From: JAJFUV01 sp964561215
GTDB lineage: Bacteria; Acidobacteriota; Terriglobia; Bryobacterales; Bryobacteraceae
Length of the DNA stretch: 64,000 nt
Reading direction: 5' to 3'
Assembly (NCBI GenBank): GCA_964561215.1
Contig: CAZLOS010000003.1
Coordinates: forward strand, 1 to 64,000
The translations under genes were made by a program, and so were the position numbers. Positions 42,556-51,247 of the stretch are shown piece after piece. Position 1 is the stretch's first letter. Each line of letters starts with the position of its first letter. The notes below the pieces were generated by a model. It did no database searches. It saw nothing but the letters and a program-made list of their open reading frames with translations, and had not been told where the DNA came from.

Positions 42556-43284
42556 ATGAGCCTGCTGTCAGTTCGACTCGAAGAGAACACGCGGCGCGCC
42601 GTTCGCCGCAGCATCCGCGCCGGCACGCTGCGCGCTGCCGTGGTGCCGCTGGCCAGCACCGAACAGCACAACGAGCACCTGGCGATGAGCCACGATACAA
42701 ACTGCGTGGCGTGGATCTGCCGGCAAGCCGCCGAACGCGTCTTCCCCGCGGCCGTGGTTACCCCCGTCGTCCACTTCGGGATTTCGGAACACTGGATGGA
42801 TCACCCCGGCACGCTGACGCTCACACCGGAAACGTTCGCGCAGGTTGTTTACGAGATTTGCGACAGCCTGCGCCGCGGCGGCATCGGGCGCGTTTTGTTG
42901 GTCAACGGCCACGGAGGCAACCGCCGTCCCATCGAAGCGCACCTGGAGGAGTTTCGCGCCAAGCTAGGCATTCGCCTCGAGTTCTGTTCCTATTGGGAGG
43001 CCTATTCGAGCGACTTCGTGAAGCACTGCCTCGAATCGGGCGAATGCCCCGGACACTCCGGTGAATTCGAGACTTCGGAGGCCCTGGCCCTCTTCCCCCA
43101 AAGCGTACACATGGACGAGGAAACCTACCCGGCCGGGGAAGTCCGGATCGCCGACGCGAAGCGCGCCGCGGACGACCAGCATTTCTTCGCGACGGCGCGG
43201 CTCGCGTCAGCCGAAAAGGGGCGCGTGATGCTGGAAGCCGCCGTGGATTGGCTGGCCGCGAGAATCGAAACGCTGATCCGATAG
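42556..43284 (+). CDS. Creatininase-family metal-dependent amidase
   Basis: A 242-residue protein of the creatininase family, which opens cyclic amides or lactam-like rings with two metals. Visible ligands: STEQHNEHLAMSHD (Glu, His, Asp), VNGHGGN (His) and GHSGEFETS (Glu). Members include creatininase, mycofactocin MftE and ArfB-type amide hydrolases. In an aldarate-type operon a lactone or lactam ring-opening step is possible but not shown. ATG is 8 bp after the previous stop. The next gene is convergent, its stop 13 bp away. Confidence 0.85.
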   Translation: MSLLSVRLEENTRRAVRRSIRAGTLRAAVVPLASTEQHNEHLAMSHDTNCVAWICRQAAERVFPAAVVTPVVHFGISEHWMDHPGTLTLTPETFAQVVYEICDSLRRGGIGRVLLVNGHGGNRRPIEAHLEEFRAKLGIRLEFCSYWEAYSSDFVKHCLESGECPGHSGEFETSEALALFPQSVHMDEETYPAGEVRIADAKRAADDQHFFATARLASAEKGRVMLEAAVDWLAARIETLIR

Positions 43285-43297
43285 GAGCCGGGAGGCC

Positions 43298-44965
43298 TCA
43301 GGCTGTCGCTATGTTGGCGGCCTTTTCGAGACCGCGCTCGCGAATTTCGAAATCCCGGATCATGAACTTCTGGATCTTCCCGGTCACTGTCAGCGGAAAA
43401 CTGTCCACGAAACGAACGTACTGCGGGACTTTGAAATACGCGATGGTGCCGCGGCAGAAATTGCGGATTTCGTCTTCGGTCGCGGTGACGCCGGGCTTCA
43501 AGCGGATCCAGGCGCAGACGGTCTCTCCCAAACGCTCATCGGGCAGGCCCACGACGTAAACGTCGGCGACCTTGGGGTTGGTCATCAGGTACTCTTCCAC
43601 TTCGCGAGGGTAGATGTTTTCGCCGCCGCGGATGACGGTCTCTTTGGCTCGGCCGCGCATGCGGAAATAGCCGCTGGGCTGCATGATGGCGAGATCGCCG
43701 GTGTGCAGCCAGCCATCGCTGTCGACGGCGGCGGCGGTGGCCTCTGGATCGTTGTCGTATCCCTTCATGACCAGGAAGCCGCGCACGCACAGTTCTCCCA
43801 AGCCGCCCACGGGCAGCATTTCGCCCGTGTCCGTGGAGACGACTTTAATCTCCACGTTGGGCAGCGGGCAGCCCACTGTCGAGACGCGCAATTCGATGGA
43901 ATCGTGAACGCGAGACATGGTGCAAACCGGGCTGCACTCGGTCTGTCCGTAACAGATGGTCAATTCCGGGCAGTGCATCTCATCGACGACCTGACGCATG
44001 GTCTCGATGGGACAGGGCGAGCCAGCCATGACGCCGGTGCGCAACGAGGAAAGATCGAAGCTGCGGAACTCAGGGTGATTCAGCTCCGCGATGAACATGG
44101 TGGGCACGCCGTAGACGGCGGTGGCGCGCTCTTCCTGGACTGCCTTCAGCGTGGCCAGCGCATCGAACTGGGCGCAGGGCAGAATCAGCGTGGCACCGCT
44201 CACCAGCGCCGCCATGCTGGCAATGACGCTGCCGAAGCAGTGGTACAGGGGAACGGGCGCGCATATGCGGTCGGCGGAAGTGGCTTCCAGGTAGGAAGCG
44301 ATGGCGGCGCCGTCGTTGACAAGGTTGCGGTGGGTAAGAAGTACCCCCTTCGGCGAGCCCGTGGTGCCGGAAGTGTACTGGATGTTGGCTACATCCCCCG
44401 GCTGGGCCGCCTGTGGCGGCAGTTCCGCATCGCTGTCGAGCATGTCCATCCAGGGCTGCTGGCCCAGGTAGATGGCATGTTGGAGCGGCAAATCCTCCCC
44501 ATTCCGCGATTCCTCGAGGATAGAGCGGTAGTCGGCTCGCGAGTCGCGCTCGTTCAAGAACAGCGCCTTCATGTGCGACTTGCGCAGCACGTAGCGCAAT
44601 TCGTGCGACCGGTACGCGGGATTGACGTTCACCAGCACCACGCGTGCCAGCGACGCCGCGTACTGCAGGTAGACCCATTCGGCACAGTTGCTGGCCCAAA
44701 TGCCGGCGCGGTCGCCCGGCTTGAGCCCGAGGGACACCAGGCCGCGCGCGGTGCGCTCCACCTGGCGGGCCAGTTCCTTCCACGTGTGGCGCACATTCTG
44801 GTGGCGGACCACCAGCGCCTCGCCGTCGCCGCGGCGGGCAACGGTATCGGCGAGCACGCCCGCGATGGACTTTTCGATCAGTGGCGCAACCGGACCCCGG
44901 GCGTAGCTCCACTCAGCCGACACCTCGCCGCCGCCCGGCACGGCGAATGTCGGCGGCGTCGTCAA
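43298..44965 (-). CDS. Acyl-CoA synthetase (AMP-binding family)
   Basis: A 555-residue ligase that activates a carboxylic acid to acyl-AMP and then acyl-CoA. Motifs: YTSGTTGSPKGV (P-loop), GQTECSP (A5), DGWLHTGDLA and RAKETVIRGGENIYP, and the C-terminal catalytic Lys in VTGKIQKF. It resembles medium- to long-chain fatty acyl-CoA ligases. Start is TTG at 44965, overlapping the upstream stop (TTGA), with AAGGGGG just before; coupled to the isomerase gene. The substrate is not predictable. Confidence 0.88.
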   Translation of the reverse strand: MTTPPTFAVPGGGEVSAEWSYARGPVAPLIEKSIAGVLADTVARRGDGEALVVRHQNVRHTWKELARQVERTARGLVSLGLKPGDRAGIWASNCAEWVYLQYAASLARVVLVNVNPAYRSHELRYVLRKSHMKALFLNERDSRADYRSILEESRNGEDLPLQHAIYLGQQPWMDMLDSDAELPPQAAQPGDVANIQYTSGTTGSPKGVLLTHRNLVNDGAAIASYLEATSADRICAPVPLYHCFGSVIASMAALVSGATLILPCAQFDALATLKAVQEERATAVYGVPTMFIAELNHPEFRSFDLSSLRTGVMAGSPCPIETMRQVVDEMHCPELTICYGQTECSPVCTMSRVHDSIELRVSTVGCPLPNVEIKVVSTDTGEMLPVGGLGELCVRGFLVMKGYDNDPEATAAAVDSDGWLHTGDLAIMQPSGYFRMRGRAKETVIRGGENIYPREVEEYLMTNPKVADVYVVGLPDERLGETVCAWIRLKPGVTATEDEIRNFCRGTIAYFKVPQYVRFVDSFPLTVTGKIQKFMIRDFEIRERGLEKAANIATA

Positions 44966-45858
44966 CGGCCCCCTTTCGCGCCGAGCAGATCGGCGACGAA
45001 AGCGCGGCTGGACTCGACCAGCTCCCAGCTTCCGGGCCAGAAGCACAGGTCGATGCACCACCACTCGATGTTCGGGACCGCCAGCAGCGCAGGAGCCAGG
45101 GCCTTGAAATCCACGAAACCTTCGCCGAACGGCCGGTGCGTGCTGGTTTCATCGCCGTGGAGCGTGCCGTCGGAGTCGATCAGGTGGATGTGCCCGATGC
45201 GGCCCTCAAGTTTCTTGAGGAACTCGGCGACGCCGCCCGGCAAGGTCTCCTTGGGCGGATGCTGGCGCGCGCCCACCACGCCGCACATGTAGGCGTGGGA
45301 GGTGTCGAACATGACGCTGAAATTCGGATGGCCGACCTTCTGATGCATGGCCACCACTTCGGACGCCTTGTTGTAAGCGAAACCCGGCTCGAACTCCCAG
45401 ACCAGCCTCAATCCGGCTTGCTGGGCGATCCCGGCGCCATCCCGCCAGATGTCCGCCATGCGGTCCATCGCGGCGCCATAGTCGGATTCGGGAATGGAGC
45501 CGGGGGCGGCTACCGAGTCGACACGGATACCGGCGCTGCCGATATCGGCGCACAACTCCACGTTGCGCTTGAACAGGTCCAGGTACTTCTGCCGGTTGCC
45601 GGCGACCGCCGGGTTCACGCTGCTGAAATCCGCCGCGTAGCCGGAGACGCCCAAGCCGGCGTCCTTGAGCATCTTCACCAACTCAGCGCGCGACTGGGTT
45701 GTGGGGTAGCGCTCCAAGGTGACGTGAGGCGGAAAACCGCAGACCTCAATGCCGTCATAACCGGCCTTGCTGAGCCTTTCAACGCACTTTTCGAAGGGAA
45801 CGGGATTGTCCGTGTAAGGGCCGAAGGCAAAGGCCCAGCTTCCGAGTGAAATCTTCAT
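44962..45858 (-). CDS. Sugar phosphate isomerase/epimerase (AP-endonuclease-2 fold)
   Basis: A 298-residue TIM-barrel protein of the xylose-isomerase-like family. The start KISLGSWAFAFGPYTDNP and the later LVWEFEPG, SVMFDTSHAYM, GHIHLIDSDG and GEGFVDF segments supply the metal ligands (Glu, Asp, His, Glu). Family members isomerise or epimerise ketoses or inositol intermediates (IolE/IolH type). ATG at 45858 follows GAGGA. It is cotranslated with the acyl-CoA synthetase; the reaction remains open. Confidence 0.85.
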   Translation of the reverse strand: MKISLGSWAFAFGPYTDNPVPFEKCVERLSKAGYDGIEVCGFPPHVTLERYPTTQSRAELVKMLKDAGLGVSGYAADFSSVNPAVAGNRQKYLDLFKRNVELCADIGSAGIRVDSVAAPGSIPESDYGAAMDRMADIWRDGAGIAQQAGLRLVWEFEPGFAYNKASEVVAMHQKVGHPNFSVMFDTSHAYMCGVVGARQHPPKETLPGGVAEFLKKLEGRIGHIHLIDSDGTLHGDETSTHRPFGEGFVDFKALAPALLAVPNIEWWCIDLCFWPGSWELVESSRAFVADLLGAKGGR

Positions 45859-45955
45859 GTCGATGTCCTCGATGAGCGCCACCCTCTACACGGGCGGCTC
45901 AACTTGGAATTGTACACCAGGAGGCAGGAGACAGAAGACAGGGGACGTTACTGGT

Positions 45956-46618
45956 TTACTCGTGAGCGCTCGGGGACGCCACAGGACCTTCGGCTCTGAG
46001 GGCAAGCGACCTGAGTCTTGGATTCGGGTTTGAGCACAGACGCCGAAACATCTCTTTGAGTGCCGGCGAGGGGTTCTTGCGGTAGTCGTCGACGAGGTTG
46101 GTTCGCCCCCTCATGTCGGCCCGCTCCAGCCCGCTGGCGGCCTCGGCAATTACCTTGTCCATGGTTGTGGCTGGAATTCCCGGCGGTAGGCGCACGCTCT
46201 TAGCGCGGCGCGGCAGTGGGATGTAGGTGCTCGTGAAGTCCAGGAGATATCCACTTATGGGCGGGCGGAAACGCCACACTGCGCCACCGGGTCGAGCCAA
46301 AAAACAAAGGCCAAAATCCCGCACCGGCATACGCATGTGCGTGGCGGCGTCTGCCCCGAGCACGGAATCAGCGGTCAAAACTTGCCCGGGCTTCAGCGTC
46401 CCTTTCAAGACACGGACGATAGTCAGCGTGACCGGGATCCGGCCGGATCGGCTAGCGCCTCCGCTGATTTCGGCGACTACGACAGCATCGGACTGGTCGG
46501 TGAGCACTCGCAGCGGTATCGGCGAGGAACCACCTCCGATGGCCAGAGCCGCCAGGAGGACAGCGGACAGGCACATGCGGAACCATCGTCCGGGCGTCAG
46601 GCGGGTGCTCTCGATCAC
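45956..46618 (-). CDS. Hypothetical secreted protein
   Basis: A 220-residue protein with an N-terminal signal (MCLSAVLLAALAIGGG; ATG at 46618 or 46576). The next ~90 residues are strand-rich (VVVAEISGG, PVTLTIVRVLKGTLKPGQ) and recall small secreted beta-domains that begin many predatory or soil bacterial surface proteins. The remainder is basic with no motif I recognise. It is divergent from the Gfo/Idh/MocA gene with 38 bp between starts. Function unknown. Confidence 0.65.
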   Translation of the reverse strand: MIESTRLTPGRWFRMCLSAVLLAALAIGGGSSPIPLRVLTDQSDAVVVAEISGGASRSGRIPVTLTIVRVLKGTLKPGQVLTADSVLGADAATHMRMPVRDFGLCFLARPGGAVWRFRPPISGYLLDFTSTYIPLPRRAKSVRLPPGIPATTMDKVIAEAASGLERADMRGRTNLVDDYRKNPSPALKEMFRRLCSNPNPRLRSLALRAEGPVASPSAHE

Positions 46619-46656
46619 GCAAATTCATTGTATATTGGTTCCTCCAAGGAGCAATC

Positions 46657-47820
46657 ATGGCGAAAGAACTCAGGGTTGGACTCATCGGCTGCGGCTTCAT
46701 GGGCCGCACCCACTCGAATGCGTACCGGCGGTTGAACAATTTCTTCGACGTCGAGCACCGGCCGGTATTGAAGGCCATCTGCGACACGAATGAACCCAAG
46801 GCGCGGCAATATGCACAGACCTGGGGTTACGAACGGGTGGAGACGAACTGGCGCAATCTGCTCACGGCAAAGGACATCGATCTCATCGACATCTGCGTGC
46901 CCAACGTGGCGCACGCGGAGATTGCCATCGCCGCGGCCCAGGCCGGCAAGATGGTGTGCACCGAAAAGCCCATGGCCATGAACGCGGCCCAGGCCGAGGA
47001 GATGGTGCGCGCTGTTGAGATGGCCGGCGTGCCGAACATGGTGTCGTTCAACTACCGGCGCGTGCCTTCCGTATCGCTCGCCAAGCAGATTGTGGACGAG
47101 GGGCGCATCGGACGGCCTTTCCACTATCGCGCCTTGTACCTGCAGGACTGGACCATTTCAGCCGACGTGCCGCAGGGCGGCGACGCGCTTTGGCGGCTGG
47201 ACGCGCGCGTATCCGGCAGCGGCGTCACGGGCGACCTTCTGGCACACTCCATCGACACGGCCATGTGGCTGAACGGCCCCATCGCGCGCGTCATGGCCAA
47301 GGCCGAAACCTTCGTCAAGGAACGCAAGCACGCTGTGTCGGGGCAGGTGGAGCCGGTTACTATCGATGATGCCTGCATGTTCCTGGCCGTGTTCGCCAAC
47401 GGGTCGATGGGCACGTTTGAAAGCACGCGCTACGCGCGCGGGCGCAAGAATTTCAACACCTTCGAGTTGAACGGCGCCGACGGCAGCCTGTACTTCGACC
47501 TGGAAGAGCCCGAATACCTGCAGTTCTTCGAATACAAGCAAAAGGAAACCGGCAAAAAGACCGCATCGCATCTCACCGGCTGGCGCAAGATCCACACGAC
47601 GAATTCCGAGCATCCTTACATGAGTCACTACTGGGTGCCCGGCACATGCATCGGCTATGAGCATACGTTCCTGAACGCGCTGGCGGACTTTGTCGAGGGA
47701 ATTGAGAAAGGCACGCCCGCGCAGCCGAATTTCCGCGCCGCACTGCAAACGCAGCGCGTTTGCGACGCAGTGATCGAGAGCGCCCGCCGCAGTGAGTGGG
47801 TGGACACGGGCGCGGAGTAA
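46657..47820 (+). CDS. Gfo/Idh/MocA-family oxidoreductase
   Basis: A 387-residue NAD(P)-dependent dehydrogenase acting on sugars or cyclitols. Residues ~5-130 form the Rossmann domain (VGLIGCGFMGRTHSNAYRR); the family signature CTEKPMA carries the conserved Lys; residues ~140-360 are the substrate domain (DLLAHSIDTAMWL, with the conserved Asp and His). AAGGAG precedes the ATG. With the neighbouring isomerase it may process an inositol- or sugar-type compound. A terminator lies 110 bp after it. Confidence 0.9.
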   Translation: MAKELRVGLIGCGFMGRTHSNAYRRLNNFFDVEHRPVLKAICDTNEPKARQYAQTWGYERVETNWRNLLTAKDIDLIDICVPNVAHAEIAIAAAQAGKMVCTEKPMAMNAAQAEEMVRAVEMAGVPNMVSFNYRRVPSVSLAKQIVDEGRIGRPFHYRALYLQDWTISADVPQGGDALWRLDARVSGSGVTGDLLAHSIDTAMWLNGPIARVMAKAETFVKERKHAVSGQVEPVTIDDACMFLAVFANGSMGTFESTRYARGRKNFNTFELNGADGSLYFDLEEPEYLQFFEYKQKETGKKTASHLTGWRKIHTTNSEHPYMSHYWVPGTCIGYEHTFLNALADFVEGIEKGTPAQPNFRAALQTQRVCDAVIESARRSEWVDTGAE

Positions 47821-47929
47821 GTTAGCGGATTTTCATCCGTTTGTCACGTCACTTTTATGAAGTCGTTGTAGTATTCGAGGTTGTCATTCATGCTTCCCGA
47901 AGTGTGGAGCGTGGGCAGTGAATCGGGAG

Positions 47930-47970
47930 ACGCCAGCGCCTGTTTTTGCGCGGGGGCTGGCGTGTTTTTT
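47930..47970 (+). terminator. Rho-independent terminator
   Basis: ACGCCAGC (47930-47937) pairs with GCTGGCGT (47956-47963) and is followed by GTTTTTT. It lies between the Gfo/Idh/MocA gene and the next receptor and would end the former's transcript. The rest of 47821-48065 holds no gene I can support; AAGGAGG precedes the receptor ATG. Confidence 0.75.
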
Positions 47971-48065
47971 GCCCCCCGTCTTGGTATTCTGAGAGTCTGT
48001 GAAGAAGTCTGCTACAGGGGCAGGATTCTATACAACTTTAGATTTGTAAGGGGTAAGGAGGCTGT

Positions 48066-51000
48066 ATGAGGTGGAACAAGGCCGCCCGGATCGGGGCGGT
48101 TTGTGCGTTCTTTTTGATTACTCTGAGCGCTTACGCTCAGAGCGTGGCAGGTCTGGGGGCGGTTTCGGGAACGGTTCGCGATGCTACCGGTGCTGTTGTT
48201 CCCGATGCCACCGTCGTGCTCTCCAATGAATCCAAGGGCATCACCAGGACAATGAAGACCACGCAGGCTGGTTCGTTCGCAGTGCCTGCGTTGGTACCGG
48301 CAAGCGGCTACGCGCTTACTGTAAGTAAAGAGGGCTTCACCAAGTGGGAAGCCAAGAACTTTGAAATTCTGGTCGGCCAGACGGTGGACTTCAAGGTCGG
48401 GCTGACTGTCGGTGCCACGGCGACGCAGGTCGAGGTGGTCGGCGAAGCGCCGCTAGTGGAAAACACCAAGAGCGGCGTAACCGCCAGCGTGGGCGAGGCG
48501 GAGATCGACAATCTGCCCATCAACGGCCGCCGGGTCGACACCTACGTGCTGATGACTCCCGCGGTGAGCAATGACGGCGAATTCGGCCTGATCACTTTCC
48601 GCGGCATCGCCATGGGGAATAACTTCATGACCGATGGGAACGACACGACGAACTCGTTCTACAACGAGAACGCCGGGCGCACCCGCATCGGCAGCCAGAT
48701 ATCCCAGGACGCGGTGCAGGAGTTCCAGGTGCAGTCCAACGGCTTTTCGGCGGAGTTCGGCCGGGCCATGGGCGGCGTCATCAACACGGTGACCAAGAGC
48801 GGCACCAACCAGGTACACGGCACCGGGTACTGGTTCTTCCGCAACCGCACGTTGGAAGCGGCTGACCGGTACGCCAACGGAGTGAAGCTGCCCGAATGGC
48901 GCCACACGGCCGGCGGGAGCATCGGCGGCCCGTGGAAGAAAGACAAGGTCTTCTACTTCTTCAATTACGATTACACCAACCGGAACTTCCCTGCCCTGAA
49001 CCGTATTGTGAACAACTCCCTCACGGACCCGACGGGCAACTATATCCCGGCTTCCAACTGCACGGCCGGCGCGGCGCAGTGCACCGCCGCCATCAATTTC
49101 ATCCAGAAGCAGATGAACGTGATGGTGCCGCGCACATACAAGCAGAATCTCGTTTTCGGCAAGATCGACTGGCATATCGACGAGCGCAACTCCATCACCG
49201 CAAGCATGAATTTCATGGATTGGCGCAGCCCGCACGGAATTCAGACGCAGGCGGTGCTCACCAACGGAAACGCTATCGCCAACAACGGCAACTCGACGGT
49301 GAAGGATCGCTGGGCCAAGGTGGCGTGGACGTCGATCCTGACGCCCAACACGGTGAACGAACTGCGCGGCGGCTGGTTTAAGGACCGGCTATCGGATCCG
49401 GCGGCTTCGGACCTGTGGCCTTCCGAAACCGGCGGCCTCTACATCACCGTCGCCGGAAGCACGGTGGGCGCGGCCCAAGCCTATCCGCGGACGTACCCCA
49501 GTCAGAACCGGTATCAGATCGTGGACAATCTGAGCTGGGTGAGCGGCGCCCACACCGCCAAGTTCGGGATGGATTTCTCCACTACCCAGGACTGGATGAA
49601 CCAACTCTACAACGGCAACGGCAGTTACAGCTATTCGAACCTCACCAACTTCGCCAAGGACTTCAACGGCGGAGCATTCAACTCCGGCCTCCGGAGCTAC
49701 AGCAACTTCCAGCAGGCCTTCGGCAATCCCATCCAGGACATTCGCACCACGGACATCAACCTGTACGCGCAGGACACCTGGAAGATCTCCCAGCGTGTCA
49801 CATTCAATTACGGCGTTCGCTATGAGAAAAGCTGGTTGCCCCAGCCGATCATCACCAACCCGGACTGGCCTCAAACGGGCCGCATCCCATCCCCGAACAA
49901 CCAGTTCTCGCCGCGTGTCAGCCTGTCTTACAGCCCGAACGAAAAGACTGTGGTGCGCGCCGGGTATGGAATCTTCCGCGCCCGCTTCCACGGCAACATG
50001 CTGGACACGCTGTATCTGGGCAACGGGAAATACCAGACGTCGGTATACGTTACCCCCAGCCAGACCGGGGCTCCCACCTTCCCGAACGTTCTGAGCGGCG
50101 CCTCGGGTGCGCCGTCGGGCTCGGTTTCGCTGGGTTTCGCCTCCGAAGATTTCCACGCCCCCTATTCTCAGCAAGGCACTCTGGCTGTGGAGAGGGAGCT
50201 GACCCGCAACCTGGGTCTGACCGTCAGCTATATCTGGAGCCGCGGCATCGGGCTGTTCACGCAGCGCGACCTAAACCTGGGCGCTCCCGGACCTACTGTG
50301 ACCTACACGATCCAGAACGAGGCCGGACAAACCGCTGGTACCTACTCCACGCCGGTGTACGTCATTGGCAACCGCGTGGATTCACGTTACAGCAAGATCC
50401 TGCAAGTGGAGAACGGCGGGCAGAGTTGGTATAGCGGCCTGGCGGTTCAGCTTCGCAAGCGATTCTCGCACGGCTTCCAGGCCCAGGTGGCTTACACATG
50501 GTCCCACGCCATCGACGACGCCAACCAGCAGGGTGCAAGCTGGAACGTGGGCAGCAACTATAACAACGCCACCGTCCCCGGAGACTACAAGTTCGACCGG
50601 GGCAGCTCCAGCCTGGACCAGCGGCACCGCGCATCCATCAACTGGATTTGGGAACCGACCTTCACCAAGAGCACTTCAACTTTCGCCAAGTACTTCGTGA
50701 ACGGATGGCAGCTCTCCAGCCTGACCACACTGGCGTCCGCGCACCCGTGGACGGCGACCATGAATTCCGCCTCCACTTCGGCCAACGGCGTCTTTCAAGG
50801 CGTAACGCTGGCCAACAGCACCATCAACGGGGCCGGCGGATGGAACCGCGTGCCGTTCTGGCCGGTAGGCACCCTGGATGTGGACCAGACCTACCAGGTT
50901 GACGCCCGCATCACGCGCAGCATTCCGTTCGGGGAGCGCGTGAAGGCCGACTTGTCGTTCGAAGCGTTCAACGCCTTCAACACGATCCGCAACACCAGCG

Positions 51001-51155
51001 TTCAAACCACCGCCTATTCCGTAAGTTCGGGCGGAATTCTCCGGCGGGTGCTCAGCAGCGGCGTTTCGTTGCTCGGCAAGGGAAGTGCTTCACAGGGCTT
51101 CCCCGACGGGACTAACGCCCGGCGCTGCCAGGTGGCGCTGCGGTTCAGGTTCTAA
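48066..51155 (+). CDS. TonB-dependent receptor with carboxypeptidase-regulatory-like domain
   Basis: A 1029-residue outer-membrane receptor. A signal peptide ending SAYAQ is followed by a regulatory-like beta-sandwich (LGAVSGTVRDATGAVVPDATV, residues ~32-115), the plug with FMTDGNDTTN, and a barrel ending CQVALRFRF. The plug segment is followed by EFGRAMGGVINTVTKSGTN, common in acidobacterial receptors. Its ATG follows AAGGAGG. A 9-bp hairpin lies ~55 bp into the coding region. It stands alone between terminators and precedes the giant VWFA-protein array. Confidence 0.92.
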   Translation: MRWNKAARIGAVCAFFLITLSAYAQSVAGLGAVSGTVRDATGAVVPDATVVLSNESKGITRTMKTTQAGSFAVPALVPASGYALTVSKEGFTKWEAKNFEILVGQTVDFKVGLTVGATATQVEVVGEAPLVENTKSGVTASVGEAEIDNLPINGRRVDTYVLMTPAVSNDGEFGLITFRGIAMGNNFMTDGNDTTNSFYNENAGRTRIGSQISQDAVQEFQVQSNGFSAEFGRAMGGVINTVTKSGTNQVHGTGYWFFRNRTLEAADRYANGVKLPEWRHTAGGSIGGPWKKDKVFYFFNYDYTNRNFPALNRIVNNSLTDPTGNYIPASNCTAGAAQCTAAINFIQKQMNVMVPRTYKQNLVFGKIDWHIDERNSITASMNFMDWRSPHGIQTQAVLTNGNAIANNGNSTVKDRWAKVAWTSILTPNTVNELRGGWFKDRLSDPAASDLWPSETGGLYITVAGSTVGAAQAYPRTYPSQNRYQIVDNLSWVSGAHTAKFGMDFSTTQDWMNQLYNGNGSYSYSNLTNFAKDFNGGAFNSGLRSYSNFQQAFGNPIQDIRTTDINLYAQDTWKISQRVTFNYGVRYEKSWLPQPIITNPDWPQTGRIPSPNNQFSPRVSLSYSPNEKTVVRAGYGIFRARFHGNMLDTLYLGNGKYQTSVYVTPSQTGAPTFPNVLSGASGAPSGSVSLGFASEDFHAPYSQQGTLAVERELTRNLGLTVSYIWSRGIGLFTQRDLNLGAPGPTVTYTIQNEAGQTAGTYSTPVYVIGNRVDSRYSKILQVENGGQSWYSGLAVQLRKRFSHGFQAQVAYTWSHAIDDANQQGASWNVGSNYNNATVPGDYKFDRGSSSLDQRHRASINWIWEPTFTKSTSTFAKYFVNGWQLSSLTTLASAHPWTATMNSASTSANGVFQGVTLANSTINGAGGWNRVPFWPVGTLDVDQTYQVDARITRSIPFGERVKADLSFEAFNAFNTIRNTSVQTTAYSVSSGGILRRVLSSGVSLLGKGSASQGFPDGTNARRCQVALRFRF
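48121..48142 (+). repeat. Perfect inverted repeat in the receptor's signal-peptide codons
   Basis: CTCTGAGCG (48121-48129) and CGCTCAGAG (48134-48142) form a 9-bp stem with loop CTTA, about 55 bases after the start codon. The mRNA could pause or block ribosomes there. It may also be chance. Confidence 0.5.
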
Positions 51156-51166
51156 GGTATAATGCA

Positions 51167-51198
51167 GGGCGGCTGGTTGGCGCCAGCCGCCCTTTTTT
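51167..51198 (+). terminator. Strong rho-independent terminator
   Basis: GGGCGGCTGG (51167-51176) pairs perfectly with CCAGCCGCCC (51183-51192) around TTGGCG and is followed by TTTTTT. It lies 12 bp after the receptor stop and isolates it from the following VWFA array. Confidence 0.9.
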
Positions 51199-51247
51199 CT
51201 TTCCGCGCGGCCCGGCGCCATGGCCAGGGTCCACTTTCGTCCTGCTT

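Noticed and set aside
43703..45292. 529-codon open frame antisense to the acyl-CoA synthetase and isomerase genes
   Set aside because: The opposite strand carries strong AMP-ligase and TIM-barrel motifs. This frame has biased composition and no family features.
47881..48069. 62-codon plus-strand frame before the receptor at 48066
   Set aside because: It spans a clear terminator hairpin with a T-run, and the predicted protein shows no features.
51158..51163. Perfect TATAAT as a promoter for the VWFA array
   Set aside because: It is directly followed by a strong terminator hairpin and has no suitable -35 element 16-18 bp upstream.
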